Assembly: GCA_963970005.1 (NCBI GenBank)
Contig: CAXAMN010022873.1
Location: 62,001-126,000, forward strand
Source: Durusdinium trenchii
Lineage: Eukaryota > Sar > Dinophyceae > Suessiales > Symbiodiniaceae
Length of the DNA stretch: 64,000 bases
Direction of reading: 5' to 3'
Shown here: piece after piece, positions 52,601-64,000 of the stretch
How the letters are laid out: every line of letters starts with the position of its first letter
Numbering within the stretch: position 1 is the stretch's first letter
Made by a program: the position numbers and the translations under genes
Notes under the pieces: model-generated
Database searches by the model: none
What the model saw: only the letters and a program-made list of their open reading frames with translations
Told to the model about the DNA's origin: nothing

Positions 52601-55600
52601 CTCCGCAGAAGTCCGAGGTCTACAGCCCTCGAGAGACGCTGAAAGCTCAACTGGAGGCCTGGTGTATCACCATCAGACTGGTTCAGAAATGAAGGAAGTT
52701 TCACCCCCAAGAATCCCAAGAAGAGATTCAGAGATTCTTGAACATCCAGCCACCCTCATTCCATGCACGAAGCTCGTACCAGTCATCACTGTACGCGTTC
52801 AATCATGTGTGTAGACCAGATCAAGAACTGCGACGAGCTCAAAGCGCGAGGTTACGAATGGCATGAAACAGGGGTTTGTTTTGATAGAAGGTTGACGCGG
52901 TTGTTGGGTACCTATGACCCGACAAGTCATAGAGGGTCCAAACTACACCTTAAATTTTAAATGGTTGACTTTCGTGAAGTTCATGGTGGGCGGAAGAGCA
53001 TCTGCAGGCTGCAAGTCCGGGAGAGGAGAAATCCGAAGGCATGAGCGCGCTGCTCAATGCGGACATGAGCAGCATCCATGAGGACTGAAAGCAGTGTTGG
53101 CTCAATGTTTTTTATTTTACAACGTGTTTGCTGTCCAGGTTTTCAGCAACTGGTTTACAGATTTGATATGATTTGATACTTGTCGACCTCTTCAGGATTT
53201 TGAGAGTTTTCCGAACCTTAAGGAGTTTATGTGTATACTTTCCAGGCATCACCACTGTCACTCCTTTGTTCAGCCGCCTGACAGGACGAGTCCCAAAAAG
53301 AGCTCGAGGAGCTAGGCCAAGGCACCGTTTTGGGGCGATGCCAGTGCTTTTTGCCGGGTTCGCGTTGCGAGGCTGTTGTACGAGTCGGTAGCAATTGGGG
53401 ATAGTTTCAGAAAATTGGCAGCTTGGAATCATTGTGTAGGGTTCGAAACAAAGAGATGTCCGGACGTGTTGAAAAAAACGATGTTCCTGTCGTTTGGGAC
53501 CTGCCAAAGAACATCACGGTGCAGCATCACCTGCCAAATTGCATTTTGCAACCAGGCGTTACATGGGAAGCAAAGCGCACACACAGACAGACACACACAC
53601 ACACACTTATGATCTTTCTGCTGACGTGACTTCTGACCTGACGTTTGACGCGACCAGGTGCAACCTTCGATTTGGCACCAGAAAAGGCTTCGGCTTCGGC
53701 CCCTGCAGAGAAGACTCTTGGTTGATTCAACCCCAGCCAAGCAGCAAAACAATGCTTCTGGGTCTGGGTCACTTTGAAGTTGGTGAAGCTGGGTCCCCTC
53801 TGATCTTTAGTGAATTCCAGTTTCGGGCGTTCTAAGGATATGTCCGCAGCTGCCAGAGTTGCCTCAAAGCCCACGCGTGGCACCGGCGTCAGGTGGGGCC
53901 CGGCCTTGAAAAGTCTGGTACTCCTGGGTTGGTTCCCACCAACTTCCCGGTTTCCAATCTAATGTAGACTCTTGATTAATAACCCCAGCCATATGAATGC
54001 ACGAACTCGCGGACGGTAATCGACGCGCCCCCACTCAATCCCTTGCTGGGTTTCCAGCGGGTACTGGTGGGTAAATGGTGTGAAACCGCTCATGTCAAAG
54101 TATATACAACAACAGACAAGTTAAATGAATCACGCTACGGAACCAGGCATCTACGAAGAAGGGTACATGTGTCTCAAGGTCTCTGAATTCCTAATTATGA
54201 CCTGGCTGCAATCTGGATGACTGGCAGTTTGCCAGGCACTTTGCATCTAATTTAGGAGGCGTCTGGGTGTTTGATATTGAACATCCTCTATAAAGAGTGT
54301 AGCCATATGAATTGAACATCCTCTTCATATGAGGGGTGTATTGATCAAGAGTCTGCATTAAGGGTACTGTAACTCAGCCGGTGCAGCTTTTTTGCCATCC
54401 AGTCGGACTCGCTGAAAGGCGTTTTACACTCGGCCTTTTGCCCTGAAAGAGGTTCTACAGATCCACATACCGAAGCTGCCGTGCTCCGCGAGACAGCAGG
54501 GCATAGGAGGCCGGGAGCAGAGCCATTGCTTTTGATTAGCAGTATATTTTTTGGGTTCCAGACAGGCTGCAGCAAGCTGTCATGGAGAATCAGCAGCTGG
54601 AGCTGCACATTCTGCAGTGCCGGGAACGACTTCAGCAACGACTGCTGCAGCAGCAAATCGTGCAAGAGCGCCTCAAGGCGATTCGCGCGAATCGCAGGAA
54701 GTTCTCGTTGCGGGTGTTTTGGGACGTGCATGTCCGAATGGGCCGACCGGCAGGGGGGCCAACTTGTTGGTCGAGTGATGTCACTACTAATACATTTTAA
54801 TGTAGACAGATGCTCAACCCCCATGATCTCTTCCTCCTCTTCCTCCTCCTCTTCTTCTTCTTCTTCTTTGTTGACACATGTCCAGTGCATCCTGGAAACA
54901 TCAAGACATTCGACACTGAACCAGCGGAGCTCAAGGTGATGATCCAAAAGACTCAGATGCTGAGTCAAATCAATCCCCTTAGCTTAGCGGTGATGGTTAC
55001 TTCTCGCCAGGCCGAGCTTCGACTCCACGTGGAGAAAAGCCGATCCAATCGGGTCGAGGTCGTCGGGGTCGGTTTCTTTCGAAAGACGATGCGAGGAGCT
55101 CGAAGCTGAAAGAGCTCGAGCCGTTTGTACATAGGGCGATTGAAAACGCCGCTCTGGAGCCGTGTGACCCGATTGGGAGTAGCAACATGTAGCGACCATT
55201 CCAAGTGAGCCATGAGCCATGCGAACAGGTCAGATGGGTTCTCCGGGAGGGTGAAATGGATGGCTTCTGAAAAGCCCGTCGCACGTTTCACGTATCCCAT
55301 CGCAAATGCCCCAAAACACGCTGCCAGCAGGAAAAGGAGGCCGCTGCTTGAGAAACGGACCCCTTTCTCATGTGGCCTTTCTCACAGCTGCACATTTTTT
55401 TCGAGGTTCTTTTTCGTGGTCTGAGAGATGGAGATGATGAGCGCCTTGGATATCTGCTTTGGCTATCCCCTAGAAGTCCAAAGACTTTTTTTGGCGACAC
55501 CGTGTTTTTGGGTCACCTCGACCTTAAGACCATTTTAAACTAGTCTTGGACTTCCAGGGGATCCTATGTTGACATGACAAGGATATCTACTCCGAAGGCC

Positions 55601-55722
55601 CCAATGGTCGCCGTCCCTGCAAGGCTCAACTTCGCTGCTCCGGCAGACAGTCTGCCAGTCCGCTCCATGTCGATCCGCGATTTGAATCAGCTCCACACTG
55701 ATGGAGACCGTCTGGTGAATCG
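49638..55722 (+). CDS. Coiled-coil protein gene made of many small exons
   Basis: Plus-strand exons with Gln/Leu/Glu heptads recur: 49638-49938 (KVALRQRQESLQTVKDRVRA), 50360-50413 (VRSLEQAFQSLIELGDQR, GT donor), 50583-50678 (ERNAALVQQQQDAKADCQQQ), about 51420-51553 (ELPELQLQAAQLHRELGALE, GT donor), 52184-52287 (DEAQQQALMNAQQQLQAGLL), 54566-54698 (ENQQLELHILQCRERLQQRL) and 55011-55052 (AELRLHVEKSRSNR, GT donor). A non-coil exon at 55558-55722 (SMSIRDLNQLHTDGDRLVNR) may follow. The similar composition in the same order suggests one long rod-like protein, but the joins between exons were not all checked for phase, and more than one gene is possible. No family name is justified. Confidence 0.5.
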
Positions 55723-58716
55723 GTCGTCAGGATGAGGTGACCTCATCAGACCTCGGATTCAATGGATCCTGTTAATGTTGACTTGATCACGGTCACCCCC
55801 TACCTTGGGGGGGTGTAGGATGATCGCGCTTGTGGCCACTAGGCTGCGCAGACAAGACAATGCCCGTGGTGAGTCTCACACACGTAGGGTTTTTCCGACC
55901 GGGTTGGGCATGTCGTAGGTGGGTGGAAATCTGGGTCATCCTTTTTCTCAGCCCTCGAGATGGTTTACACAAGGAAAACCGTGTTGGTTCGTGGCGGAGT
56001 GGATGACTCAAGCTCGAGACATGCCTGCAAAAAAGCTCAAGACATTCGTCAGCCATGCCGAAAGTGCATGGCTTTCTGGATGCACTTTCAAATCACTGAA
56101 TCAAAAGTTGGGTGCTATGCGGATGAAGACTTCCCTCACGACAGTTTGATTATGTTGAAGGTTGGAGAAAGTCGATTTCAACTTGTTTGTGATTCTTGGG
56201 CAGTTTTCTCACCTCCTAGCCGTGTTGGTCTTCGCTAGGATGTCATCCTTCGTGGTCCGAGCCCCCCGCTTCGGACTGCATAACTTGGATCGAAATGACC
56301 CACCTCGGTGCCGTCCCAGCTGTGTCCACCGTCCGGTTGCTTGGCTCCAGTCGTTTCTCGGATGCCGAAGATCAGCTTCGGTCATGGCTCTGAGCGGGCC
56401 AAGCCCGTGCTCGCAGGCACGAAGACATGATGTGAAACAGTTATATAAGTTATAAACATCCATATCTATTATATTATATATAATGCAATATGTATTATAT
56501 ACATTTATTCAAGGTGATTTCAGATTGGACTGCTTTATGTACTTTTTCTTCTTCACTTTGAGTCTTTGGTCAGTTTGGCATGATTTGGAGGCCTCTCGAA
56601 GTTTTGACCCGGAGGCTCCCGGAAATCGCTTTGCTCGTTTCGGTGATACAGTTCCTGGCGTCACTTGCGGTGGTGCGACCACAGAAGTTTGAAAGCATGT
56701 CTTCTGCAACCATCCTTAAAAGGTGGAGGAGATCCCAGACGCGCAGTGATGTCATCTGATTCTCTCTTTGGAATACAGCTGTAGACTCCTGCGGAATAAT
56801 AAGGGGACTCCAAGGTGAAGCCGAGTGTTACGCATCGTTCTAGTCGATATTCCGAATTCCTCCCCGCACGCCTTTGACGTTTGTATTTCATTGTATTTCC
56901 GTTCTCGATTGGATGTATTTCTTCTGTGGGCCGGATTCAACTGAATGTGTGGGCCTTTGAACCCTTGCTGAAGTCGACACACATTTTCTGAGGTGTATTC
57001 TCAGTTTTCAGGTCAACGCTTAGGGTTTCAGGACGACGACTATTGGACCTGTACCCAGCCCTGCACCTCCGTGCATCTGCGTGCACGAGGAAGACCATGT
57101 GGTTTTGATGTGGAAGACCTGCCTCAGGTCTCTCACGGACGGTAACGCCACGAGATGGCCGGGTTCCTGAGAACGGCCATGGTCGCGCGGCCGCGAGAGA
57201 AAGCCAGGTTCACTGCTTGGGCCATCCGAACAGCAATTAGAACAACTGTGTTTTAGGTCAGTGAAGTTGAGAATGGCAAGAAAGGCCGTCTAAACTGTAG
57301 AAGTGTGGCATGTGCCGTGGCTTTTTCATGCTTTTTCTAAACCTCCAACACGTGACATCTGTGGAGAGCGCAGCCGGCATTCATGGCTGGACACGGCCTT
57401 GCTAGGCCCGGTGGAGACAGCTACTCTGTGGTCTTGCGGTGCGCCAAAGAGAGAAAAGTAGAGAGAGAGACCTAGGAGGGAGAGGGAGGGAGAGGGAGAT
57501 GTTTCTGATGACTCATGAACAGGGACATCAATTGGCCCAATGCCATTTCCTTCGCAGACGAATGGATTGATAGTGACCAAAGGATTGATCGTGACGGAGA
57601 CTGGGAGACTGGGCATTTATGAGACCACTTAGGACCAGCAGTTGAGACTATGCTTGTTTATGTGCAGGTGCTGATTGGCGTGAGTCAAGCTCAGACTGAT
57701 GCTGTGACGCCTTGGTTGGACGTGGCTCAGACAGCAAGCAGTCCAACTGCATGGACGGGTTTCTTCAACGCGCACATCGAAGGGATATATCTTTGATCTC
57801 ATGGATTTTCCGCGGACCATCTTTTCTTCCATTCATGGCCATGCTCTCACCACGAGCCACCAGAAGAACTGTGCCAGGCTGGATTCCTTTCGACTCCGAG
57901 GAGGGTCCCCTCCGCGCACGGTGAAACCTTCGGCGAGAAAGCTAGACCATAGCTATCGGGGGGTGCTCAAGGAGATGCTACGGTTCTGTTCCGGTTCGCT
58001 GTTGATTCTTGACCCACGATCAAACCGTCCCATCACGCATCTTCACCCGGTTCCTTTTTTTGGGTCGGTCGGTTCCTCCCTCGGGTCCTCCCTCGGGTCC
58101 TCGGATGGTCCAAGGTCTGCACCTCGGAGGATTTCCTCAATTACCGAGCTCAGCTTTGTCCTGCCGTGTCTTGGCCGTGTCTGTGTCGTGCTGCATTCTT
58201 CGAGCCACAGAAATGAGACCGACCATGCTACTCAAGAGATGAAGAAGACCAATGCACCTTTAGATTATGTGATGATTTGGATTCTATACTCTGCTTTCAC
58301 CATTCTGATAGAAATCCTGCTGTGCTGTCCTAGACTTTTGTGGTATCAACCTTGGCCTTCAATCCGCTCTATCCCTTGCATGGAGCCCAAGAATAGTGTG
58401 CTGGATACTGCATCAGGCGGTGAGCAAATGTGCCTAGAGATGTTTAATGCGGAAGACGTTCAGGACCAATTGATCTGACTCGGTGTTCCTGAAGATTCCA
58501 AACGGCTGTCTAGAGCGCTTCGACACTCAGCTCGGCTCACATTTCAGGGCGATCTCCAACGTGACGATCATTCTCCAGCCAGTGACCAGCTCAGCAGAAC
58601 CTCCTGGAAATGTTTCTATATTTTTGTTTCAGTATGTATTTGTTTGTAGATATTGTAGATCACGTGACAGGAAACAAGACTCTGTTTTGATCTATTTTGC
58701 ATCTTTTTTTTTGTAG
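55723..58716. other. Mostly non-coding; a few weak exon candidates
   Basis: A frame over 55960-56155 (HACKKAQDIRQPCRKCMAFW, FPHDSLIMLKVGESRFQLV) is protein-like but overlaps another open frame. The 225-codon plus frame 57801-58478 includes a GSSLGSSLGSSDG low-complexity run and no domain; I do not call it. The frame 58497-58612 may be an exon in either of two frames. Confidence 0.35.
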
Positions 58717-58903
58717 GGTTCTGTACCCAAATGGGGGGATGAGTGTGTTGCTGCGAAGAATTGTCATCCAAGCCACAGAATTCCAAGACATTTGCATGCG
58801 TCACTGTCAATGTTCAAACAAAATCATTACTTTGGCTCTTCTGCAGTCCGAAGATTTGCAGAGCAGCATTCAGACAACACAGCCTGGAGCCCACGATGAT
58901 TGA
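58717..58903 (+). CDS. Last exon(s) of a host gene
   Basis: After TTTTGTAG|G a frame reads VLYPNGGMSVLLRRIVIQAT and EFQDICMRHCQCSNK, and after CTCTTCTGCAG a last exon, 58847-58903, reads SEDLQSSIQTTQPGAHDD and stops with TGA. The second part is the firmer one because of its strong acceptor. It may end the coiled-coil gene. Confidence 0.5.
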
Positions 58904-59964
58904 ATAATCTAGTGACAGCTTTTTCGGAAAGAACCAAATGACGCATGAATCAACCTGGACTGAGGTTCATCGAACTCAATCTGCCTGGCTTCGAGGCAAT
59001 TGGAACTACAAATGTTGCGTGCGCTTCTGAATTTACAGAAGTTTAAATTCATTTGGAAAAAACACAGTGGAATTGAACTTCAAAGAATGCCAACTTAAGA
59101 AGCGCTTTTTTGTATATACATATGACATATACACACTGTATATACTGAGATACTATTTCTCTGAGGAATGCCAACTTAAGGGACTTGCCCATCACTGCTG
59201 GCAACACAGCGACTCGGAGACACGGGGGCGCTGCTTCTGTTGATTCAACGACGACGCGGTTGGCCGAAAATAATGTGCTTGGCAGAAAATGAGGTGATTT
59301 TCGGGTGTTTTTCGGTGGTTCAGAGGCCGGAGGGGGTCGTGACCGATGTCGAAGGCAATCACTTTAGACCTTTGGTTGGCCAGCTTGGCGAAGGTGACTT
59401 CCCCTTAGGCCCTTGAATCAGCAAACATTTTTTGTTCTTCCAACGCCGTTGGGTGTTGGGCAGGATGGTTGCAGCTTGCCGTCGTGTCAGGATTGTCGGG
59501 TAGTGTCGGGCGGTGGTTTTGTGTTTTTCGGCGATTGAGGTGCCACTGGGAGTGGATCCACTCTTCGGTCCGAGCCTGACTCATGCTGGTTGCCACGGTT
59601 TGCGCGGCTGGGAGGAGGGTTGTGGCGGTTGTGGCTTCTTCCTTGGTGTAAGGAAGACATTACGAGTTCGCATGGTTGATAGTTGATAGGTTGCACACCG
59701 CTCCTCGATATCGAGCCATGGGTGTTCTCGGGAATGGTGGCTGCGCGTCGTCGGTCTTGCCCGTTGACTAGGCTACAATACTTATGCGAATCCGCTCTTC
59801 ACTGACTTTGCCCAGTGACCTGGCAGCCAAATTGATTCATCAACGTGGCAGCTGCGAGTGGCTTGGTCCGTTTCCGTTGACCGAGTGATACGAGATGCAC
59901 CCCATCTCTGAGTCACGCCCGGCCAAATCTGAACGTTGATAGGTACAACATCCGGACACGGCTC
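58904..59964. other. No gene seen
   Basis: A repeated AATGCCAACTTAAG(A/G)G occurs twice (59087, 59167), flanking a TATACA-rich stretch. Minus-strand frames at 59405-59696 have no domain. Confidence 0.5.
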
Positions 59965-59984
59965 TTGAGACTCATGGCCGGGGC

Positions 59985-60246
59985 ACTTAACTTCAGCAGC
60001 TGCAGGGCACCCCGTACGACCGCGAGCGTGCGCGCACGCGCTGTTGCACGGCATGCGCGGTATGCAGGTCAGAACTGGAAACTCCTTGCTGTCCAACAGG
60101 GACACGGAGATCACTGTGTGTTGTGCTCCCTGCATGTGTTCTTGATTGTTGTTATATTTGTGCAAAGCTATGCAAGACGCGTGCTTCGAAATCAGGGTGA
60201 GATTCTGCAAGAAACCGCCGGCTTGAGAGCGGGATCAGCTGCACAG
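59985..60246 (+). CDS. Possible exon with a membrane segment
   Basis: The frame reads ARYAGQNWKLLAVQQGHGDH, a hydrophobic helix (CVLCSLHVFLIVVIFVQSY), then RNQGEILQETAGLRAGSAAQ and ends at GTATGA (60247). It could be one exon of the gene ending at 62142. The start is not settled. Confidence 0.4.
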
Positions 60247-60409
60247 GTATGAAACTCCCAGCTGCATCCCCAAAGGACTTTACTGTGGAGCCCTCAGTTC
60301 TGCAGTTCAACTGCAGTTCCGAGATATTTTGCTTAGAATACCCTGAAGAGGGAGACCTACTGGCCCGTCAGTCTATGTCAAAGTTGCCTTTTGGTCCGTT
60401 TTTTTCCCA

Positions 60410-60520
60410 TTTCACATGACCTTCGGGAACTTTTGGCACATTTGAAGGGCTACACGATTTCCGGGCCGACCTCCTTGGACACCATCGTGACGATCCCGGA
60501 GGAGAACACGCGATGGATCG
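60410..60520 (+). CDS. Possible exon
   Basis: The frame reads HDLRELLAHLKGYTISGPTS and LDTIVTIPEENTRWIVG and meets a GT at 60521. The amino-acid pattern is protein-like; the acceptor is not clear and no family is recognised. Confidence 0.35.
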
Positions 60521-60654
60521 TTGGGTGTGGATCGTTGGGGGCCGGAATTTCCGGCCAAGCAACCCGAGAGAGAGGGCAGTGTTTGGGAGCTGGATAAATA
60601 TGGATATGGATAACTATAAATATAACACACACACACAATTATATATTAACCTTT

Positions 60655-60722
60655 AATGGATAAATATTGATAAATCTATAGAGTATGTAATGGATAAATA
60701 TTGATAAATCTATAGAGTATGT
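60655..60722 (+). repeat. Perfect 34-bp tandem duplication
   Basis: The unit beginning AATGGATAAATATTGATA is repeated exactly at 60655-60688 and 60689-60722, in AT-rich DNA. Confidence 0.95.
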
Positions 60723-61000
60723 AATATATGCATATCACCACGCGCACCGGGAATCACACGTGACACGTGTTTGGTGTTGTACCAGGCACCCTCACCTGTG
60801 TACAAACTAGTATGCATGTATATATATATATAGTACCCCCAAAAAACAACGTTAGGTCAACATTCTCTCTCTCTCTCTAGGTTTGTTTATTTCCTCAAAA
60901 TGTTCGTTTCGAAACATTCCTTTATTCGCCCAAATGTTTCGAAACATTTCGACACATTCTGGGAATGTTTTGAAATATTTCGGACTATTTCCTGAATCAC

Positions 61001-61201
61001 AGGATTGACGTTTGAAGATTAATTCCGTCATAAATTTCTTCAAGTAGTCTTCAATCCTCCCAATTCCTTCAAGTGCAGGATTGAAGCTTGAAGATTCCAT
61101 CAGGAAAAACTGTCAAGTAGTCTTCAATCCACCCAGACATCTTCAATCCATATTGTGGATTGAAGATTGCTGCAAACTTTGTTGGGGAATCTTCAATCTT
61201 C
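61001..61201. repeat. Three foldback units in tandem
   Basis: Unit 1 (61001-61057) and unit 2 (61077-61130) each start AGGATTGA, contain TTGAAGATT and end with CAAGTAGTCTTCAATCC, so each can fold on itself. Unit 3 holds a perfect 10-base hairpin CTTCAATCCA-TATTG-TGGATTGAAG (61141-61165) and a wider GATTGAAGATT/AATCTTCAATC pair. Just to the left are TGTTTCGAAACA palindromes (60904-60950). Confidence 0.8.
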
Positions 61202-62009
61202 ACCACTTGATGGAGCATGGTGAGCTCAGAGTGTAGAGCAAAGATACACGGGTGTGAGATTGAGCATGCCGCCTGTGTGTGCATGATGTCCATGGCACCT
61301 CGTCCCCACTGGTGCCGTTGTTCGACCACTGCACTCGCCACTGACTGTGGCTCAAGCTCTGTGGAAAGGCTGCACCTTGACCGTTGGCCGCTGTTGGGGG
61401 AGAAGAATAAAACATTGGAGATTGATCATCTGGATTTGCATACCAGCAGCAATTCTGGAGGGAGGGTTCTTTTTGTGAACGCACGTTTGTTCCGTTTTAA
61501 ACAAGATGCAGAAGCAATTAAGCAAGGTGTTGAACATTTACGTAGATAATGTATGCTGAAGACATGCATTGCTAGATATTATGGTAATACCCTTACGGAT
61601 GTGAAAAGAAGCAGAGACCCCATAGACAGTATCAATGAGATTATAGACAGAGATTAGGTACGTATTGAATTATATTTTTTCTTGAGTTGCAAGACAGTAC
61701 TGGCACAGATGACAAGACCTGTGGCAGTGCGCAGGGGAATTTGTCCATTTGGGAGATGAAAAAGCAATCAAGGCATCCTAAGCAACCACGCGTTTGCAAA
61801 AACGTGTCTGTCAATGGCGGCTGCTGCTGCTGCTGCAGTAGCTGCACGTATGTTGTTGTAGTCTTTGGTCATGTCAATGTGAACCATTTGTCCTCATGCT
61901 ACTGCATACTCATCAAGTCAATTAGTTGTCTGTGTCACACAATGACGAACATATCAACATTGTTTTCTTTTGGGGGGCTAGAATAATATACATATATATA
62001 TATATATAG

Positions 62010-62142
62010 GTTTTTCTTTGACATATTGGACAATTTTGCCTATGGAAGCAAGGCCAAAGAGTGGCTGTTAGCTCGCCAGGAGCCAATTCTGTCGACGCCA
62101 TTCATTGATCCAGGCTTGCAATGGGAGTTCTTGAGGGCCTGA
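62010..62142 (+). CDS. Terminal exon of a host gene
   Basis: After TATATAG|G the frame reads FFFDILDNFAYGSKAKEWLL and ARQEPILSTPFIDPGLQWEF and ends LRA with TGA at 62140-62142. The composition, frame and AG|G acceptor make this the most convincing last exon in the right part. A preceding TA run (61987-62007) sits where a polypyrimidine tract would be expected. The protein is not recognised. Confidence 0.6.
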
Positions 62143-64000
62143 CACTTAGTGCGCGGGCAAAAAAGCAAGTGACAATCGAATTTCGATTATGAAAGGAACA
62201 TGCGGGAGCATCAGGCCTGAATCATCACACACCAACTGAGGTGTCCTTTGAGCCACCGGTGTGCAGCTCAAGTTTGATGCCTTCATGCCCCCATGAGAAC
62301 CTGCTCTAGATTCTGTTGTTTTTTGCACATCTTTCATGAACAAAAGAAAAGGTATGAGACTGCATACCCTGCATGCGATGTTGTGATGGCTTCGCATCAT
62401 AGTTTGGCACAGGACCGTGTGAAGCCAGACACGGTGCAATGCAATTCAGTACAACTGCCACAAGACCTGCCTGCCTACCTACCTACTTACCCTATGCCCT
62501 ATACCCTACCCAAACCTAACCTAACCTACCCTAATCTAACCTACCCTAATCTAACCTACCCTACCCTAACCTACCTAACCTACCTACCTACCTAGCTACC
62601 TACCTAGCTACCTATCTAGCTCCATATTTTCCTGACTGCCTGGAGAATCATGCGAACTGCAAAAAAAACCAATCTGCCTACCTCTCGGTCCATCTATCTC
62701 TACATCCACACACTGCGGCCCAGCATCGCTCGGCCCCCAAGTTTGGCAAGCTATGCTTAAAGGTTGGCAGGAGAACCACACAAGTGGCAGAACCACACAT
62801 TGGCGGTTCACTCCAACCATGTGAGACATGCCCAACCCACAATTTCACACTTCCCAAGAGACGCTCAGCAGCGCTGAGATTCACCATACAACCTGCGTCA
62901 GAAAGACCAATCGAACATGTTCCGACTGACGTCCCGACTCCACAGAGCTCTGGTCCGAAGCGGTCGAGATCCGGGTTGATCTCACGTCTCTGAGACGGTG
63001 AGATCCTGCCTCTTCGGCTCCTCAGATCTCGCAGCACGTCACGATCATCCACCTGACCTTGCGCCCTGCGAATGCCCTGACCGACCGTGGGGAGGCCCAA
63101 AGACCAATTGACCGGTGCCGGCGGGGGGGGCCACCGTGGCGCAGCCGGGTGGAGACCTCGCCACCGAACCGGGTGGAGTCGAGTCGGAGTCCTTGTTTCT
63201 GCACGGAAGAGGTGGTGGCTTTGGACTCGTGGAGTGGTTCGGGGGAAGACCGTGTTCGAGAACAGCATGGTGTACGCCATCCCAAGAGCAGGGAGGAGGA
63301 GCAGTGGAAAAGACTACCATCCAGAAGGGGGTGAGGGGTATAGGTAGTGTGCTCCAGTAGAAGGGGATTTTCGACCTGGTGATTTGGCTATAACTCTCGT
63401 GCGTCGAACAAGGTGCACGGATCATTCTGAGCATGCCAGAGATTACGCGGGTGAACAATGTGCTGGGTGCTCAACCATTTCCAGCGTCGTTTTGTACAGT
63501 GCCAAACAATTGCATGTGTTGCACTCGTTGCGAAAGCCACACAGCCCTTTGCATAGCCGTGTGGCCTTGCGTGTCCATCAACCTGACACCAAACATCAAA
63601 CAGGAGTGGGGAGGTCTCATTCAACACCGCGAACAGCATCAGCGGAGCTGCTGGAATCTTAAGTTTGTCGCCTGAAGACGCACAGGAGTGTCAGGCACGC
63701 ACGTGAGGGTCGACTTCAAGTCTCTGCGATGGTGCGTGCCATGTTGACCCAAAGAAGATGGAGTGTGCCATTTGATCTCCTTTTGAGAGCTGCAGATCTT
63801 CATGATCTTCATGATCTTATGTCATGCATGCATGTCCTTTGGGGATCTTTGGGATCCGTCATTGAAGGATCCCAGAGATCCTTCTCCGGATCCCCGAGAT
63901 CCCCGCGGAGGTCGACCTCCGTCGTTTCAACCGGATCCCCGAACCGAGGATTGGATGTTCTTCGAGAGCTCAGCTCTGTGGGATGCAGGAGTTGGCACAC
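62143..64000. other. No firm gene
   Basis: Overlapping frames on both strands at 62678-63458 are long because of GC-rich sequence and have no domain. Near 63845-63960 a GGATC(C/T)-rich stretch with GAGATCC words folds locally, including CGGAGGTCGACCTCCG. Confidence 0.45.
62508..62622 (+). repeat. CCTAA/CCTAC repeat tract
   Basis: Runs of CCTAACCTAA, TACCCTAATCTAAC and CTACCTACCTAGCTAC. It looks like a degenerate telomere-like or simple repeat. The exact plant-type CCCTAAA unit of dinoflagellate telomeres is not present as an array. Confidence 0.75.

Noticed and set aside
57801..58478. A 225-codon plus-strand ORF
   Set aside because: It is low-complexity in the middle (GSSLGSS), has no domain, and no supporting splice or start context.
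62508..62622. A chromosome-end telomere
   Set aside because: The units are CCTAA/CCTAC mixtures without an ordered CCCTAAA array, and ordinary sequence follows on both sides.
1..64000. CRISPR arrays, bacterial operons, rRNA or tRNA genes
   Set aside because: No regular direct repeats with equal spacers, no rRNA-like stretches and no convincing tRNA cloverleaf were seen; the genes are clearly eukaryotic.

Overview
The window looks like nuclear DNA of a dinoflagellate, most likely a symbiodiniacean (Symbiodinium-type) alga. The evidence is a near-complete dinoflagellate spliced-leader relic at 14086-14106 (minus), many small exons whose 3' splice sites read AG|G, several introns that only join in frame if they start with GC, and retroelement families typical of this lineage (copia pol, a retroelement-type DNMT, a DIRS-like tyrosine-recombinase element). 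The species cannot be fixed from the sequence alone.

Left part, 0-29.2 kb, is mostly decayed mobile and retroposed DNA. A plus-strand reading frame entering from the left edge (3-2018) leads through a frame change into a DNMT3-like cytosine methyltransferase (about 2019-3546) broken by a second frameshift. Converging on it from the minus strand is a Ty1/copia pol region (about 7710-3768) with integrase, reverse transcriptase, RNase H and an unusual hydrophobic C-terminal extension, carrying at least four stops and three frameshifts. From 9.3 to 18.4 kb lie at least six copies of one intronless family: an N-terminal, possibly ubiquitin-like domain followed by BspA-type (LRR_5) leucine-rich repeats. 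The copies are inverted, fused and frameshifted; the best one (17136-18384) has a single frameshift. Between and after them (12.5-21.8 kb) is a field of short hairpins and composite repeats, and a spliced-leader relic heading a 101-codon ORF. At 25.5-29.2 kb lies an internally deleted DIRS-like element in which a SAM-methyltransferase-like domain sits between the two halves of the RNase H, followed by a tyrosine recombinase.

Right part, 22.9-62.2 kb, holds multi-exon host genes, all recognisable ones on the plus strand, as expected of unidirectional dinoflagellate gene blocks. The two that can be named are a MAP kinase with a TEY activation motif (about 33637-37620, at least 13 exons, several GC-AG introns) and a GIDE-domain membrane protein (45589-46745). 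Others are seen only as exons: an unknown gene ending at 25386, another at 30.5-31.6 kb, an intronless ORF with an ADP-ribosyltransferase-like core (39341-41026), a low-complexity gene at 42.7-44.1 kb, a coiled-coil gene of small exons (49.6-55.7 kb) and terminal exons at 58.9 and 62.1 kb. Exon joins given here are by eye and should be tested against transcripts.
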